Shown: positions 1 to 7,710 of the stretch, in pieces | Numbering within the stretch: the stretch's first letter is position 1 | Layout of the letters: every line of letters starts with the position of its first letter | NCBI RefSeq assembly: GCF_015234585.1 | Contig: NZ_JADFCM010000002.1 | Coordinates: forward strand, 186,001-250,000 | Source of the DNA: Pseudalkalibacillus hwajinpoensis | GTDB lineage: Bacteria; Bacillota; Bacilli; Bacillales; Guptibacillaceae | Length of the DNA stretch: 64,000 nucleotides | Direction: 5' to 3' | Notes under the pieces: model-generated | Seen by the model: only the letters and a program-made list of their open reading frames with translations | Told to the model about the DNA's origin: nothing | Databases searched by the model: none | Made by a program: the position numbers and the translations under genes

Positions 1-183
1 ACAATCTGTTTTAATAACAACAGGTGGTACAAAGTCATGCTCATGCACAATGAGATAGGCCGGGAAACCTAAGAGAACTTGAAATAGAAATACTTTACCT
101 TCAGCGATCACTTCACCGTTTTTCAAAACACTATTCTCTGCAATAGTAAACTTAGACACTTTCGTATAGAAATCGAAAGTCAT
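1..183 (-). CDS. Hypothetical protein, N-terminal 61 residues (cut by window edge)
   Basis: The reading frame starts at ATG 183 and runs off the left edge. Its start codon overlaps the stop of the preceding gene in an ATGA arrangement, so the two are translationally coupled and form one operon. The visible residues have alternating hydrophobic and charged stretches with no signal peptide or motif that I recognise. It could be a phage-like or plasmid accessory protein; function unknown. Confidence 0.6.
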   Translation of the reverse strand, partial: MTFDFYTKVSKFTIAENSVLKNGEVIAEGKVFLFQVLLGFPAYLIVHEHDFVPPVVIKTDC

Positions 184-713
184 ATTGCCACACCTTCTTC
201 CAACATAGACAATAGATCTTGTTCTACCGGTTTTAATTCTTCCTTAATCGATTCAATTTGCTTTAAGCTAGGTAATAGATTCAATTGACTTCCCTTTGAA
301 CTTCTCAACTGAAGAACAACTTCATCATTCACGACAACAATACCAATTGGTCCTTTTTTAAAGATCCCCTTAGTATCAACTGTTGAAAATGAAGAGCGGG
401 ACATTAGATCTTTAATCCAATCCTGGCTAGTAATATTAGAGTGAGAAAGTGAAAATTCAATACCAGTTATAGCAGGATTGATCCAGCTAAGAGCAAAATC
501 ATAAAGAAAAATTGCACCATCAATAGAACCATTAAAATATACTCGGTAACCCTTCATGTTAGTGCGTGATTGATTCTTGAATGGTTCAATGCGAAAAACA
601 TGCCCATCAAGATACCATTCAAATCCCTCTTTCTTCTTCGTGAATTGTAATCCTTTTAAACCATCCCATAACTTATCTGGAGTAATAGGAGCAAAACATG
701 TGACTTTAAACAT
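180..713 (-). CDS. Hypothetical protein (177 aa)
   Basis: I chose ATG 713 because a GAGGTG ribosome binding site lies 6 bases upstream; a GTG at 722 would sit inside that site. The protein is soluble-looking, with several aromatic residues and no membrane segment. The C-terminal 40 residues are Glu- and Leu-rich and probably helical. It is the first full gene of a small operon that continues into the partial gene at 1-183, and it is preceded by a leader with an intrinsic terminator at 862-927. I do not recognise the family. Confidence 0.6.
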   Translation of the reverse strand: MFKVTCFAPITPDKLWDGLKGLQFTKKKEGFEWYLDGHVFRIEPFKNQSRTNMKGYRVYFNGSIDGAIFLYDFALSWINPAITGIEFSLSHSNITSQDWIKDLMSRSSFSTVDTKGIFKKGPIGIVVVNDEVVLQLRSSKGSQLNLLPSLKQIESIKEELKPVEQDLLSMLEEGVAI

Positions 714-765
714 GCAGCTCACCTCGCTTGCAACAATCTTCGTTCTTACTCTTTAATAGAAACAT
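706..765 (-). CDS. Possible 19-residue leader ORF
   Basis: A short frame begins at ATG 765 with an AAAGGGTG site 6 bases upstream and ends inside the start region of the next gene (stop 706-708, downstream start 713). The overlap suggests translational coupling or a leader peptide. It contains a Cys-Cys pair and many Lys residues. It may be spurious; only its ribosome binding site and position support it. Confidence 0.3.
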   Translation of the reverse strand: MFLLKSKNEDCCKRGELHV

Positions 766-861
766 TCTGAACACCCTTTCAATTAAGTTTTTTAAACTCC
801 ACCCATTTAATTGACAATCTACTTATCAATGTAATGCTTTTTACATCACCTCCTTAAGAGC

Positions 862-927
862 ACAAAAAAAGCCCCTGAGAGAAGGTTTCAAGCATACAAA
901 AAATGCTTGAAATCCAGCCCCAGAGGC
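862..927 (-). terminator. Leader intrinsic terminator upstream of the 713-1 operon
   Basis: On the minus strand a long stem (GCCtCTG with CAGgGGC, then TTTCAAGCA with TGCTTGAAA) is followed by a run of seven T. It lies downstream of the promoter at 1005-1033 and about 150 bases upstream of the first gene, so it acts inside the 5' leader and not at the end of an operon. Confidence 0.75.
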
Positions 928-956
928 TTCATTATGTTTAGTCGTTTTACCCGCAA

Positions 957-970
957 ATCTCTATAGAGAT
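957..970. promoter_or_regulatory. 14-bp perfect palindrome in leader (possible operator)
   Basis: ATCTCTATAGAGAT is a perfect palindrome 35-48 bases downstream of the -10 box of the promoter at 1005-1033. It could bind a dimeric repressor such as the XRE protein at 1923-2135, but that link is only a guess. Confidence 0.4.
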
Positions 971-1004
971 CGCACAAAAAGGAAAATTAAATCTTAATGG
1001 TTAA

Positions 1005-1033
1005 ATTATACCATTGGATAAAAACGACCACAA
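1005..1033 (-). promoter_or_regulatory. Sigma-A type promoter for the 713-1 operon
   Basis: On the minus strand TTGTGG (-35) and TATAAT (-10) are separated by exactly 17 bases. The resulting transcript would contain the palindrome at 957-970 and the terminator at 862-927 before the first gene. Confidence 0.6.
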
Positions 1034-1094
1034 CTTTATTTAGTTTGTATATTAATTTCAAATTAAGAGGAGATAATTTTGAATGATAATTAAT

Positions 1095-1475
1095 TTAGTT
1101 GATAGAATCTAATAACTCTTTATTCACATCAAATAAGTTATTTTTATATTTATTAAGAACAATATCTGCCTGATTTTTACTAAGTTTATATTCTTCAATA
1201 ATGGTATCTTCAACCTTCAAATATTCGATAAATGATTTAGATATGTTAGTAGTAGATACTTCTCTGGAATCTGATTCTACAACTTCTGTTTCTACTTTTG
1301 ATCTTTTACCAATTTGACGAGTCGATTCCATTACTAACGTCACCATTTCAACATATAAATTTGCATCTAATAAGAAATAGGTTCTTCTGAAGTAATATTG
1401 CTGATTCATATTTATATAGAATGTTTTCATTCTAGTTTCGTTACTCATACTGGACATAAAATCCTTTGATAACAT
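1095..1475 (-). CDS. Hypothetical protein (126 aa)
   Basis: ATG 1475 is chosen because GAGAGGTG lies 6 bases upstream; a longer frame to 1514 lacks such a site. The protein has a basic, aromatic N-terminal half and a C-terminal half rich in Lys, Glu and Asn that looks helical. No membrane segment or catalytic motif is visible. It stands alone in an AT-rich region between an XRE regulator and the left-hand operon. Family not recognised. Confidence 0.5.
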   Translation of the reverse strand: MLSKDFMSSMSNETRMKTFYINMNQQYYFRRTYFLLDANLYVEMVTLVMESTRQIGKRSKVETEVVESDSREVSTTNISKSFIEYLKVEDTIIEEYKLSKNQADIVLNKYKNNLFDVNKELLDSIN

Positions 1476-1792
1476 AAGAAACACCTCTCTACAGATAGAA
1501 GAATCTATCATCATTTTAAATTTAAATTCATCTATAAACTACCTTTATCTTTGATTTATAAATATCATAGTATATAAGCTCTATAAAAATTGTAGAATTC
1601 CAAAGTAAAAATTAAATTTTTTTGGTATATTTAGTCGAAAAAAGACATAATTAGATAAAATTCCACCAATATAAGTGTAATATAAATAACGGAATAGTGT
1701 TAGTTTAATGTTGGAAATAGGTACTAAATGGCTAGCAAACAAATCCTTTATTTCACTTTACCCTAATAAATAGTAAAAAAAACCATTTAATA

Positions 1793-1846
1793 ATTAAAAA
1801 AGCCCTATATATTCAACAGTTATAAATTGTTAAACATACTAAGGCT
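1793..1846 (-). terminator. Intrinsic terminator after the XRE gene or leader attenuator of the 1475 gene
   Basis: On the minus strand an imperfect stem (AGCC...GGGCT with an inner TTAACA/TGTTGAA part) is followed by six T. It lies 77 bases past the XRE gene stop. The rest of 1476-1922 is AT-rich with no frame I can support. Confidence 0.5.
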
Positions 1847-1922
1847 GGTTGCACTACTTGCTCCTCTATTTCCAAGTGCCCAGATACGGAAATAAAATCA
1901 TTGCATCCTTTATGTAGAAAAC

Positions 1923-2135
1923 CTACATTTCAAAATCGAAAAGGTCCATTATTCTTATGTTTAAACTTTTTGAAAGTTTATTGATGTTTTCTAAAGTTAT
2001 ATTCCGTTGTCCTCTTTCTAACTCGCTAATATATGTACGATGTAAACCTGATATTAAAGCTAAATCCTCTTGAGAGTACTTTCGAAACAGACGATAGTAT
2101 CGAACTTTAGAGCCAAATTTTTCTTGTATGCTCAT
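1923..2135 (-). CDS. XRE-family helix-turn-helix regulator (70 aa)
   Basis: The protein is a single Cro/C1-type DNA-binding domain. The helix-turn-helix covers about residues 20-45, with the typical QEDLALISGLHRTYISELER pattern, followed by a SLN-type fourth helix. Length and pattern match restriction-controller or SinR-like proteins. The gene stands alone with no obvious partner and has a weak ribosome binding site. It may control nearby plasmid promoters; its operator is not identified. Confidence 0.8.
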   Translation of the reverse strand: MSIQEKFGSKVRYYRLFRKYSQEDLALISGLHRTYISELERGQRNITLENINKLSKSLNIRIMDLFDFEM

Positions 2136-2513
2136 ATTACTCTTTATATTACAAATTATACTGACACCTCTTTCTTTTATCCACTGTATAAAGTAGACAT
2201 TTAAACAAATTTTATGTTTTTATTTGGAATAAAAAAGAAAATATGTAGTAAATTATTATCATCATTAATTAATCTATTAATTTACTTATGTATTTAAACA
2301 CAAATGTAATTCTTTTAGTCTATTTATTATGAGGTTTTTTACAATAAATTGAAATATAGTGGGTAAAAAGAGGTGTGCGCATTATAAAATGGTTTATTTT
2401 TACTATAAACATAATTATTCAAATTTACAATAACCAAATATTAACTATAATGCTTTTTTCTTTCTCTACAATTCTTCCACAAACAAAAAAGCTGCAGTAT
2501 ACCAGTACTAAAA
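2136..2513. other. AT-rich intergenic region
   Basis: This stretch separates the XRE gene from the end of the Tad pilus operon. It is very AT-rich and probably carries the XRE promoter. I see no convincing terminator for the pilus operon and no frame with a credible ribosome binding site. Confidence 0.4.
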
Positions 2514-3008
2514 TCAATCATAGTACTCATAAACTACAGATTTTCGTATGGTTATTCCTTCTCCTGCAAAGTATCTTGGACTTTTAGTAGATACAACCGC
2601 GATGATGCTTGGTCCATTTAGTGTATCTAAGATATCATACTTAGGATTTGAATAAACTTGAGGAAAAGAACCATCATCATCGTCAATAAACTCTAAATGT
2701 TCTACATAAAATGGTTCCTGATAATAAGAGCTTTCTTTTGGGAAATATACATATCCAGCACCAGATTCAAGAGCGAGATTCGCTTCTAAGCTCGCTTTAA
2801 AGTTTTCTACCGCTTCCCACTGGTCAAATACGACTTTTCCTTGAGAGAGTTGAGAGTTGTCTAATGCTAAAGCCGCATCGTGAACCGCTAGCTCTAGTCC
2901 ATTCTTCATTTGTCTTGTTGAGGTCCGATCTGAATCTAAATTGTATTGCATTATCATGATTCCAGCAAACAGTAGCATAAGGAACATGACCTTTAATGAA
3001 TGCGCCAT
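2514..3008 (-). CDS. Tad-locus pseudopilin-like membrane protein (164 aa)
   Basis: The protein has one hydrophobic segment at about residues 5-20 and a long exported domain. That layout is typical of the TadE/TadF minor pseudopilins encoded at the end of Tad pilus operons. A helical part (residues 30-50) follows the membrane segment. The gene is the last of the minus-strand pilus operon, 12 bases after the similar 126-aa protein gene. The role is inferred from position and topology; I see no direct sequence signature. Confidence 0.5.
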   Translation of the reverse strand: MAHSLKVMFLMLLFAGIMIMQYNLDSDRTSTRQMKNGLELAVHDAALALDNSQLSQGKVVFDQWEAVENFKASLEANLALESGAGYVYFPKESSYYQEPFYVEHLEFIDDDDGSFPQVYSNPKYDILDTLNGPSIIAVVSTKSPRYFAGEGITIRKSVVYEYYD

Positions 3009-3020
3009 TTACCCTCACTC

Positions 3021-3398
3021 CTACCCAATGTATTCACTCATGACCTTTGTATTTTTCTTGATTTTATCTGGACCAGAATTAAAAATATTAAAGATGAAAA
3101 TGATTCCTCGTGGTACCTCAATGCTTGCTTCAATATACTCATTTCGAGTTTTTAAGGTTTGAGTAGCATCTATTATAATTTTATCCTCTTCAAAATTATA
3201 ATTATCGACTAACTCTTGTTTCATATCGTCAACTAATTCATTTGTAAATCTACCTTCAATCGCTGCTTTTTTAGCACCCTCTTGTAAAACAACTTCTACC
3301 GCTTCTCTATGTAAGCTGTCTATATAAGCCAGGATTGGAGCAAACATAATATTGGCCATAATAATTAAGGTCATCCATTTTGCTAATGTTGTAGACAA
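3021..3398 (-). CDS. TadE-like / DUF4320-like pilus protein (125 aa)
   Basis: TTG 3398 is preferred, with AGAGGTGG 5 bases upstream; a GTG at 3407 lies inside that site. The N-terminal 25 residues form one membrane helix, followed by a helical stretch with acidic residues and a beta-rich C-terminal half. This matches small Firmicute pseudopilins found beside TadA-TadB-TadC. It probably assembles with the micro-pilins encoded just upstream. Family assignment is from topology and context. Confidence 0.5.
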   Translation of the reverse strand: MSTTLAKWMTLIIMANIMFAPILAYIDSLHREAVEVVLQEGAKKAAIEGRFTNELVDDMKQELVDNYNFEEDKIIIDATQTLKTRNEYIEASIEVPRGIIFIFNIFNSGPDKIKKNTKVMSEYIG

Positions 3399-3426
3399 AT
3401 TATCCACCTCTTATAAGAAAAATAAT

Positions 3427-3445
3427 AGGAGGGACAAGCCCTCCT
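3427..3445 (-). terminator. Hairpin between pilins and pseudopilin genes
   Basis: A perfect 7-bp stem (AGGAGGG with CCCTCCT) with a 5-base loop is followed on the minus strand by a T-rich run. It sits after the four pilin genes and likely causes partial termination or protects the pilin mRNA, so pilins are made in excess of downstream proteins. Confidence 0.5.
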
Positions 3446-3505
3446 TATATTCGTAAAGAATCATAAGCTAACGTTTAGATAAATACCTAGTAAAAAGGTC
3501 TATTG

Positions 3506-3676
3506 TTAAGGTGTAACCGATGATGTAGTTGGAACATCGTTTGTTACTGCATCAATTTGTCCTTCATATTCTCCTGCCTCTTTATCGAGCATTTGGAATC
3601 CTACTCCGAATACCAAAATGGAAATGATCAATGCTGTAGCTGCTAGTCCTAGAAATGTGCTTAGTGAGTTTTTCAT
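3506..3676 (-). CDS. Micro-pilin (56 aa), copy 1 of an identical pair
   Basis: The frame starts at ATG 3676 and encodes a 56-residue protein with Lys-Asn-Ser at the N-terminus and one hydrophobic helix at about residues 8-25, ending in a Thr/Ser-rich tail. The four consecutive small proteins here share a K-S-L-S-T-F start and Ala/Leu-rich helix, as in Flp-type type IVb pilins. The protein is identical to that encoded at 3737-3907, while the DNA differs at silent positions. No classical prepilin leader is visible, so processing may be minimal. Function as the pilus subunit is inferred from the Tad context. Confidence 0.65.
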   Translation of the reverse strand: MKNSLSTFLGLAATALIISILVFGVGFQMLDKEAGEYEGQIDAVTNDVPTTSSVTP

Positions 3677-3736
3677 TTGTTAATTCCCCCGATTAGTGTT
3701 TTATTTTTAAATTCTGAGTGACAATAGAAAGTTTAG

Positions 3737-3907
3737 TTATGGAGTTACCGAAGAAGTTGTTGGAACATCGTTTGTTACTGCATCAATTTGTCCTTCATAT
3801 TCTCCTGCCTCTTTATCAAGCATTTGGAATCCTACTCCGAATACCAAAATGGAAATGATTAATGCTGTAGCTGCTAGTCCTAGAAATGTGCTTAGTGAGT
3901 TTTTCAT
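3737..3907 (-). CDS. Micro-pilin (56 aa), copy 2 of an identical pair
   Basis: This frame encodes the same 56 residues as 3506-3676, with differences only at synonymous sites (for example in the Leu, Ser and Pro codons near the end). That pattern shows an older tandem duplication kept under protein-level selection. ATG 3907 follows a GAGGA-type ribosome site. The single hydrophobic helix and the operon position support a Flp-like pilin role. Confidence 0.65.
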   Translation of the reverse strand: MKNSLSTFLGLAATALIISILVFGVGFQMLDKEAGEYEGQIDAVTNDVPTTSSVTP

Positions 3908-3929
3908 GTGAATTAAATCCTCCTATTTA

Positions 3930-4079
3930 TTAATTAATTTTTAGATTGTACTCATCTTTAATAATTTCTTGATGTTCATCATTTTTGTTAAATAAGGACG
4001 AAGAAACACTGCCAATTAAGACAAACAATATAACTGCTGTAACTGCAATGATCATGAAAGTCGAAAGTGATTTATTCAC
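3930..4079 (-). CDS. Micro-pilin-like protein (49 aa)
   Basis: The start is GTG 4079, 6 bases after a GGGGGG ribosome site. The N-terminus (N-K-S-L-S-T-F) and the hydrophobic helix at residues 8-26 match the two identical micro-pilins next door, but the C-terminal tail is charged and differs. It is probably a minor pilin or a variant subunit of the same fibre. Confidence 0.6.
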   Translation of the reverse strand: MNKSLSTFMIIAVTAVILFVLIGSVSSSLFNKNDEHQEIIKDEYNLKIN

Positions 4080-4101
4080 TTATAACCCCCCTTCGATTAA
4101 A

Positions 4102-4236
4102 TTAGTTCTTTTCAATATAAATGCTTATACCATCTGACACATTTCCCATCTTGTCATAAAGTGCACCATACACTAATAGTCCAATGACTAAAGCGGTAGC
4201 TGCTAATTTCATAAAGGTCGATAAGGATTTATCCAA
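4102..4236 (-). CDS. Micro-pilin-like protein (44 aa)
   Basis: The start is TTG 4236, with GGAGG 7 bases upstream. The protein begins D-K-S-L-S-T-F, followed by an Ala/Leu/Val helix and a short charged tail. It is the first of four related small pilin genes and lies 27 bases after the TadC stop codon. It is likely a pilus subunit or an initiating minor pilin. Confidence 0.6.
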   Translation of the reverse strand: MDKSLSTFMKLAATALVIGLLVYGALYDKMGNVSDGISIYIEKN

Positions 4237-4263
4237 TACTTTTCCTCCTTTATCTTAATCACC

Positions 4264-5169
4264 TTAAATAGTACCGGACTTACCCATGATCAAATTAACC
4301 ATGACTATAATGACCACTAAAAAATTGAGTACTATTAAAAAGTGAGTAATTTTAATTGGCATTGAAGCAAAATCAGTTGTTACTTTCCTTCTACGACGAT
4401 AATTTTCAATTTGATTTCTGGCAAACATGTTATTCATGCCTCTAAGAGACTGTAATGCTGTTTCACGTTCAACCTCATCCAAGGTTTTTAAGACACTTAC
4501 TAGGGTTCTAGCTTCTTTAGTACCTAGTTCCTTTGCAAATGTTTCAAGCGCTCTGCTTGGCCCTTCATCAGTACTCCAACCTGTTAGAAGTTTGTTAAAA
4601 GGAGTGCTGATCATTTCAAAATACGGTTGTATGTTTCTTAAAATGCTATATGCGTTGATTCTTGAATGTTCCATCATGTCCAATTCGTTTATAAGAAGGT
4701 CGTACAGCATAAAAACTTCAGCATTACGCTTAGTTTGCTTGTATTCTGCTAAACGCTTTAGAAGAAATCCTATTAATAAGGGGCGCCAGGGCTGTAGAAT
4801 GACAAAGATCCCTGTAACCATCAATGCACCAAACAGCTCGTATTTACCATTTAATATAATAGGAACAATGATATAGTTTACAATCAAAAACAAGAGTATT
4901 AAACCAAACAAAATATAGTATCTAAATGCATTGAATCCAAGCGGATAATCCGCTATCTTTAAACGTTCCTCCAAGGAAGATTGATTGACCGATTGAATCA
5001 TTTTTTCGCGATTGGATCTCATAGATTGTTTAATTCTCAATCTGGTTTGAATTCGTTCTGTTTGTGATGACATGCCACTGTAAACCAGTCTTGCAGAAGT
5101 GATGGCCAAGATGAATGTAATGCCATAAAGCACGTAAGGAATTAACTTAAAGAGTATCGAAACTGACAA
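4264..5169 (-). CDS. tadC: TadC-like inner-membrane platform protein (301 aa)
   Basis: The protein belongs to the type II secretion F / TadB-TadC membrane family. It has hydrophobic segments near residues 8-28, 85-105, 112-130 and 275-297, with a cytoplasmic helical domain between them. Length and layout fit TadC. The likely start is TTG 5169 after AGAGGTGG. It directly follows the TadB-like gene and precedes the pilin genes. It should form the platform that works with the TadA ATPase in pilus assembly. Confidence 0.7.
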   Translation of the reverse strand: MSVSILFKLIPYVLYGITFILAITSARLVYSGMSSQTERIQTRLRIKQSMRSNREKMIQSVNQSSLEERLKIADYPLGFNAFRYYILFGLILLFLIVNYIIVPIILNGKYELFGALMVTGIFVILQPWRPLLIGFLLKRLAEYKQTKRNAEVFMLYDLLINELDMMEHSRINAYSILRNIQPYFEMISTPFNKLLTGWSTDEGPSRALETFAKELGTKEARTLVSVLKTLDEVERETALQSLRGMNNMFARNQIENYRRRRKVTTDFASMPIKITHFLIVLNFLVVIIVMVNLIMGKSGTI

Positions 5170-5181
5170 ACAACCACCTCT

Positions 5182-6165
5182 TTACAAATCGTTTTTAGGA
5201 CGCTTCACAATAGATGAAATTATGAGTGAAAATACGACACCTATTGAAGATAGCGTTAACGTTAGTAAACTCCACTTATCCTCAAATTGGAGAGCCACCC
5301 AATCTTGAGCTCCCGATACATAGAATCCAAGAACAAGCGATGCAAGGAGAATCACCAGAGTAAAATAACCATTGTATACCGTATCAAGTGCAGTGGACTG
5401 TTCTTGTTCTAGCATTTCTTCTGTATCCTCTATTTGCTTCGTTAGGATCAATAACGTTTTCAAGACATTTTCGTTATATAGATAAGACTTGATGATGATG
5501 TTTCCTAGTCTTTTCGCCCAGCTGGTACCGGCGGTGTAAACAAAAACTTGAACTGACATACGTAACTCGGACTCGTTTCTTGCTACTTGAAGATCAGAAA
5601 CCAGCTTTATCATTACTTTACGTAAATGCTTGTCCTCTATACCTTGCTGCGTTTCACGTAATGCATAATACATATCATAGTGATTGGCATTGTAATTCTG
5701 AGTTAGCGAATGGACAATTGGCAGAAATTCATTTCCCATCAAAAACCTAAGTTTCCTTAGTTTTATATGAAGCATCATGTAAGGTACTATACTGACAAGA
5801 GTTCCTAGAATAACTCCCAGAAAAGCATCCTGATACTTTAAAACAACAATGAAAGTTGAAAAGAGAAAAAGTAAGGTTGAAACTATTAAAAAGGAAACAA
5901 CATTCATTTCTGTATTCTGCTTACTTGTCGTTTTAATCAGGAGATATATGTGTTTTAAAAAACGATTTTCGTATTCTATAGCCGTGTTTTTTTGCTCTGT
6001 CGCTCGAATTTTTCTTAAGCGGTTTAAATACTGCCACTGACTAAATCGTTCTTTGAAAGGCAATTCAATGATGCTTTTAGTTGTCCATAATCCAATTACT
6101 ATTAAGATAAAGTAAAGCGTATAGAAAACGCCGTTTGTCCAAATCCAGTGAAGTAGCTCCTCCAT
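5182..6165 (-). CDS. tadB: TadB-like inner-membrane platform protein (327 aa)
   Basis: There is one N-terminal membrane helix (residues 10-28), two in the middle (about 88-130) and two at the end (about 265-320), flanking a helical cytoplasmic region. This is the usual TadB plan of the T2SSF superfamily. Its ATG directly abuts the TadA stop codon, with GGAGA upstream. Together with the TadC-like protein it forms the pilus platform. Confidence 0.7.
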   Translation of the reverse strand: MEELLHWIWTNGVFYTLYFILIVIGLWTTKSIIELPFKERFSQWQYLNRLRKIRATEQKNTAIEYENRFLKHIYLLIKTTSKQNTEMNVVSFLIVSTLLFLFSTFIVVLKYQDAFLGVILGTLVSIVPYMMLHIKLRKLRFLMGNEFLPIVHSLTQNYNANHYDMYYALRETQQGIEDKHLRKVMIKLVSDLQVARNESELRMSVQVFVYTAGTSWAKRLGNIIIKSYLYNENVLKTLLILTKQIEDTEEMLEQEQSTALDTVYNGYFTLVILLASLVLGFYVSGAQDWVALQFEDKWSLLTLTLSSIGVVFSLIISSIVKRPKNDL

Positions 6166-7710
6166 TTAAAAGTCTCCTAATATATCTTTTAAAAGGTCAT
6201 CTGCAATTTGTTGATAATCACTCATGGGTGAAGTCTTTTCACGCATTTTGAGTAATCTCACAAGATTTTTCGTTTCTTCTAAATTCTCTTCAGCCATAAG
6301 GTGTACCAAGCGATTGGTAATGTTAGAAGCATAATAGTATTTTTGGGTAACGTTGCTATACCTAATAAGGTCATTGGTGGAATACTTTCTTTCATCTGGA
6401 TCCCAGATAATTTCTGTGACACCAACCACACGCTTTTTACGGCGATCTCGTTCTGTGCTCATTGTAATTATGATGTCGATGTTACGGGCTACACGCTCCA
6501 GTTCATTCTCAAAGTTACGGTTTGGGAATTCATCTAGTAAATGCCGTGTGATTTGTGGGACAATACTTTCAACGTCAGTTAAGTGATAAGTTGAAGCAGC
6601 TCCACGCTCTCCACGTTCACAAGCCATTAGATAACCTTCTGTCTCTAAACTTCTAATTTCTCCTACCACTATATAATCGTGTTCCATTCTTAATAGGCGT
6701 GGTACGGCTTGATGAAGGTCTCCTTCTTTTGCTTGAATTTCAAAACATAAACGGTCTGGAAGTTGAGCGCTCAACCCCAACTCGAAGTGCTTTTCCATTG
6801 AAGCCACTACATATTTACTATCACGTTCTCGAAGTAAACTCTTCATAAAAGTCGATTTAGCTGAACGCACCCTACCAGCAATAATAGTGTTTGGCATTGT
6901 TCTAGATAGCGCTTTGAAAATATCAATATCTTCCTCCTTTATGGTGGATAGATTAGCCTGCTCATAAAGGCTGATATCCTTTACAATAAAACGACGGAAC
7001 ATAATATAGTTCTCTCTTGATCGAGGACTCTGCAACATCGTAATCCGGCTACCGTCTTCTCTTTCCATCTCAGCTTCAGGGGTTTGTTCATTAATGACAA
7101 CATCTTTAGAACGCATCGTGAATGCTTTCTTAACACGTTCCACAGCCGTATTGTTTTCAAAACGCTCTGGCTGTCGAATAAACTGGCCATCAATATCAAT
7201 CCAAAGTTCAGTACCTCTTATTACAGCAGCTTCACTCTTAGGATAGTTCTCCCACTTGTGAAGAATACTGATTCCCCAAACTTCATGAAAGATAGCCTCC
7301 TCTAATGTGGAATAAAAATTAGGGTATTCAGTAGATGTAATGTTCTTATTAGAAAGGACTTGTTTTATTTTATTAATAAAGTATCCAACCGCTTGCTCAT
7401 CTCCGATTACAGCCCTATGTTGGAGGTCAACAAATTCAATCTCTCGTTTCTTTTGTTCATCCTGTTCTTTACTTTTAGTAGTACTGGGTTCACTATCGTA
7501 GATCTTTTCTAGTTCATTCCTTGTAATTGAACAGATGTCTTTAAACTTCTTTTTAAGCGCGTAAGTGGTAATCGTTCCTTTAGGTGATAACCCTTGCTTC
7601 TCAATCTGATCACTCACCCAAACATTTGGATCATACGGTGTATCATCAACGAGCAGAGTATCAAGTTCTTTAAATATGTCCTCTGTATTTTTATCTAATA
7701 CCTTTGACAT
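6166..7710 (-). CDS. tadA: TadA/CpaF-type pilus assembly ATPase (514 aa)
   Basis: This is a secretion ATPase of the VirB11/CpaF family. The nucleotide-binding loop at residues 279-286 reads GRVRSAKS, with Ala in place of the last Gly of the usual GxxxxGK[ST]. A Walker B-like YIVVGEIR follows at about 346-352, and a histidine box region (GERGAASTYH) lies at 367-376. The first 230 residues form the N-terminal domain. The start overlaps the TadZ stop in a TAATG arrangement. It powers pilus assembly at the inner face of the membrane. The altered P-loop keeps Lys and Ser, so activity is plausible. Confidence 0.85.
   Translation of the reverse strand: MSKVLDKNTEDIFKELDTLLVDDTPYDPNVWVSDQIEKQGLSPKGTITTYALKKKFKDICSITRNELEKIYDSEPSTTKSKEQDEQKKREIEFVDLQHRAVIGDEQAVGYFINKIKQVLSNKNITSTEYPNFYSTLEEAIFHEVWGISILHKWENYPKSEAAVIRGTELWIDIDGQFIRQPERFENNTAVERVKKAFTMRSKDVVINEQTPEAEMEREDGSRITMLQSPRSRENYIMFRRFIVKDISLYEQANLSTIKEEDIDIFKALSRTMPNTIIAGRVRSAKSTFMKSLLRERDSKYVVASMEKHFELGLSAQLPDRLCFEIQAKEGDLHQAVPRLLRMEHDYIVVGEIRSLETEGYLMACERGERGAASTYHLTDVESIVPQITRHLLDEFPNRNFENELERVARNIDIIITMSTERDRRKKRVVGVTEIIWDPDERKYSTNDLIRYSNVTQKYYYASNITNRLVHLMAEENLEETKNLVRLLKMREKTSPMSDYQQIADDLLKDILGDF

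Noticed and set aside
2375..2587. Plus-strand frame of 70 codons
   Set aside because: The GTG start is part of its own supposed ribosome site, the frame overlaps the opposite pilus gene, and the sequence is low-complexity.
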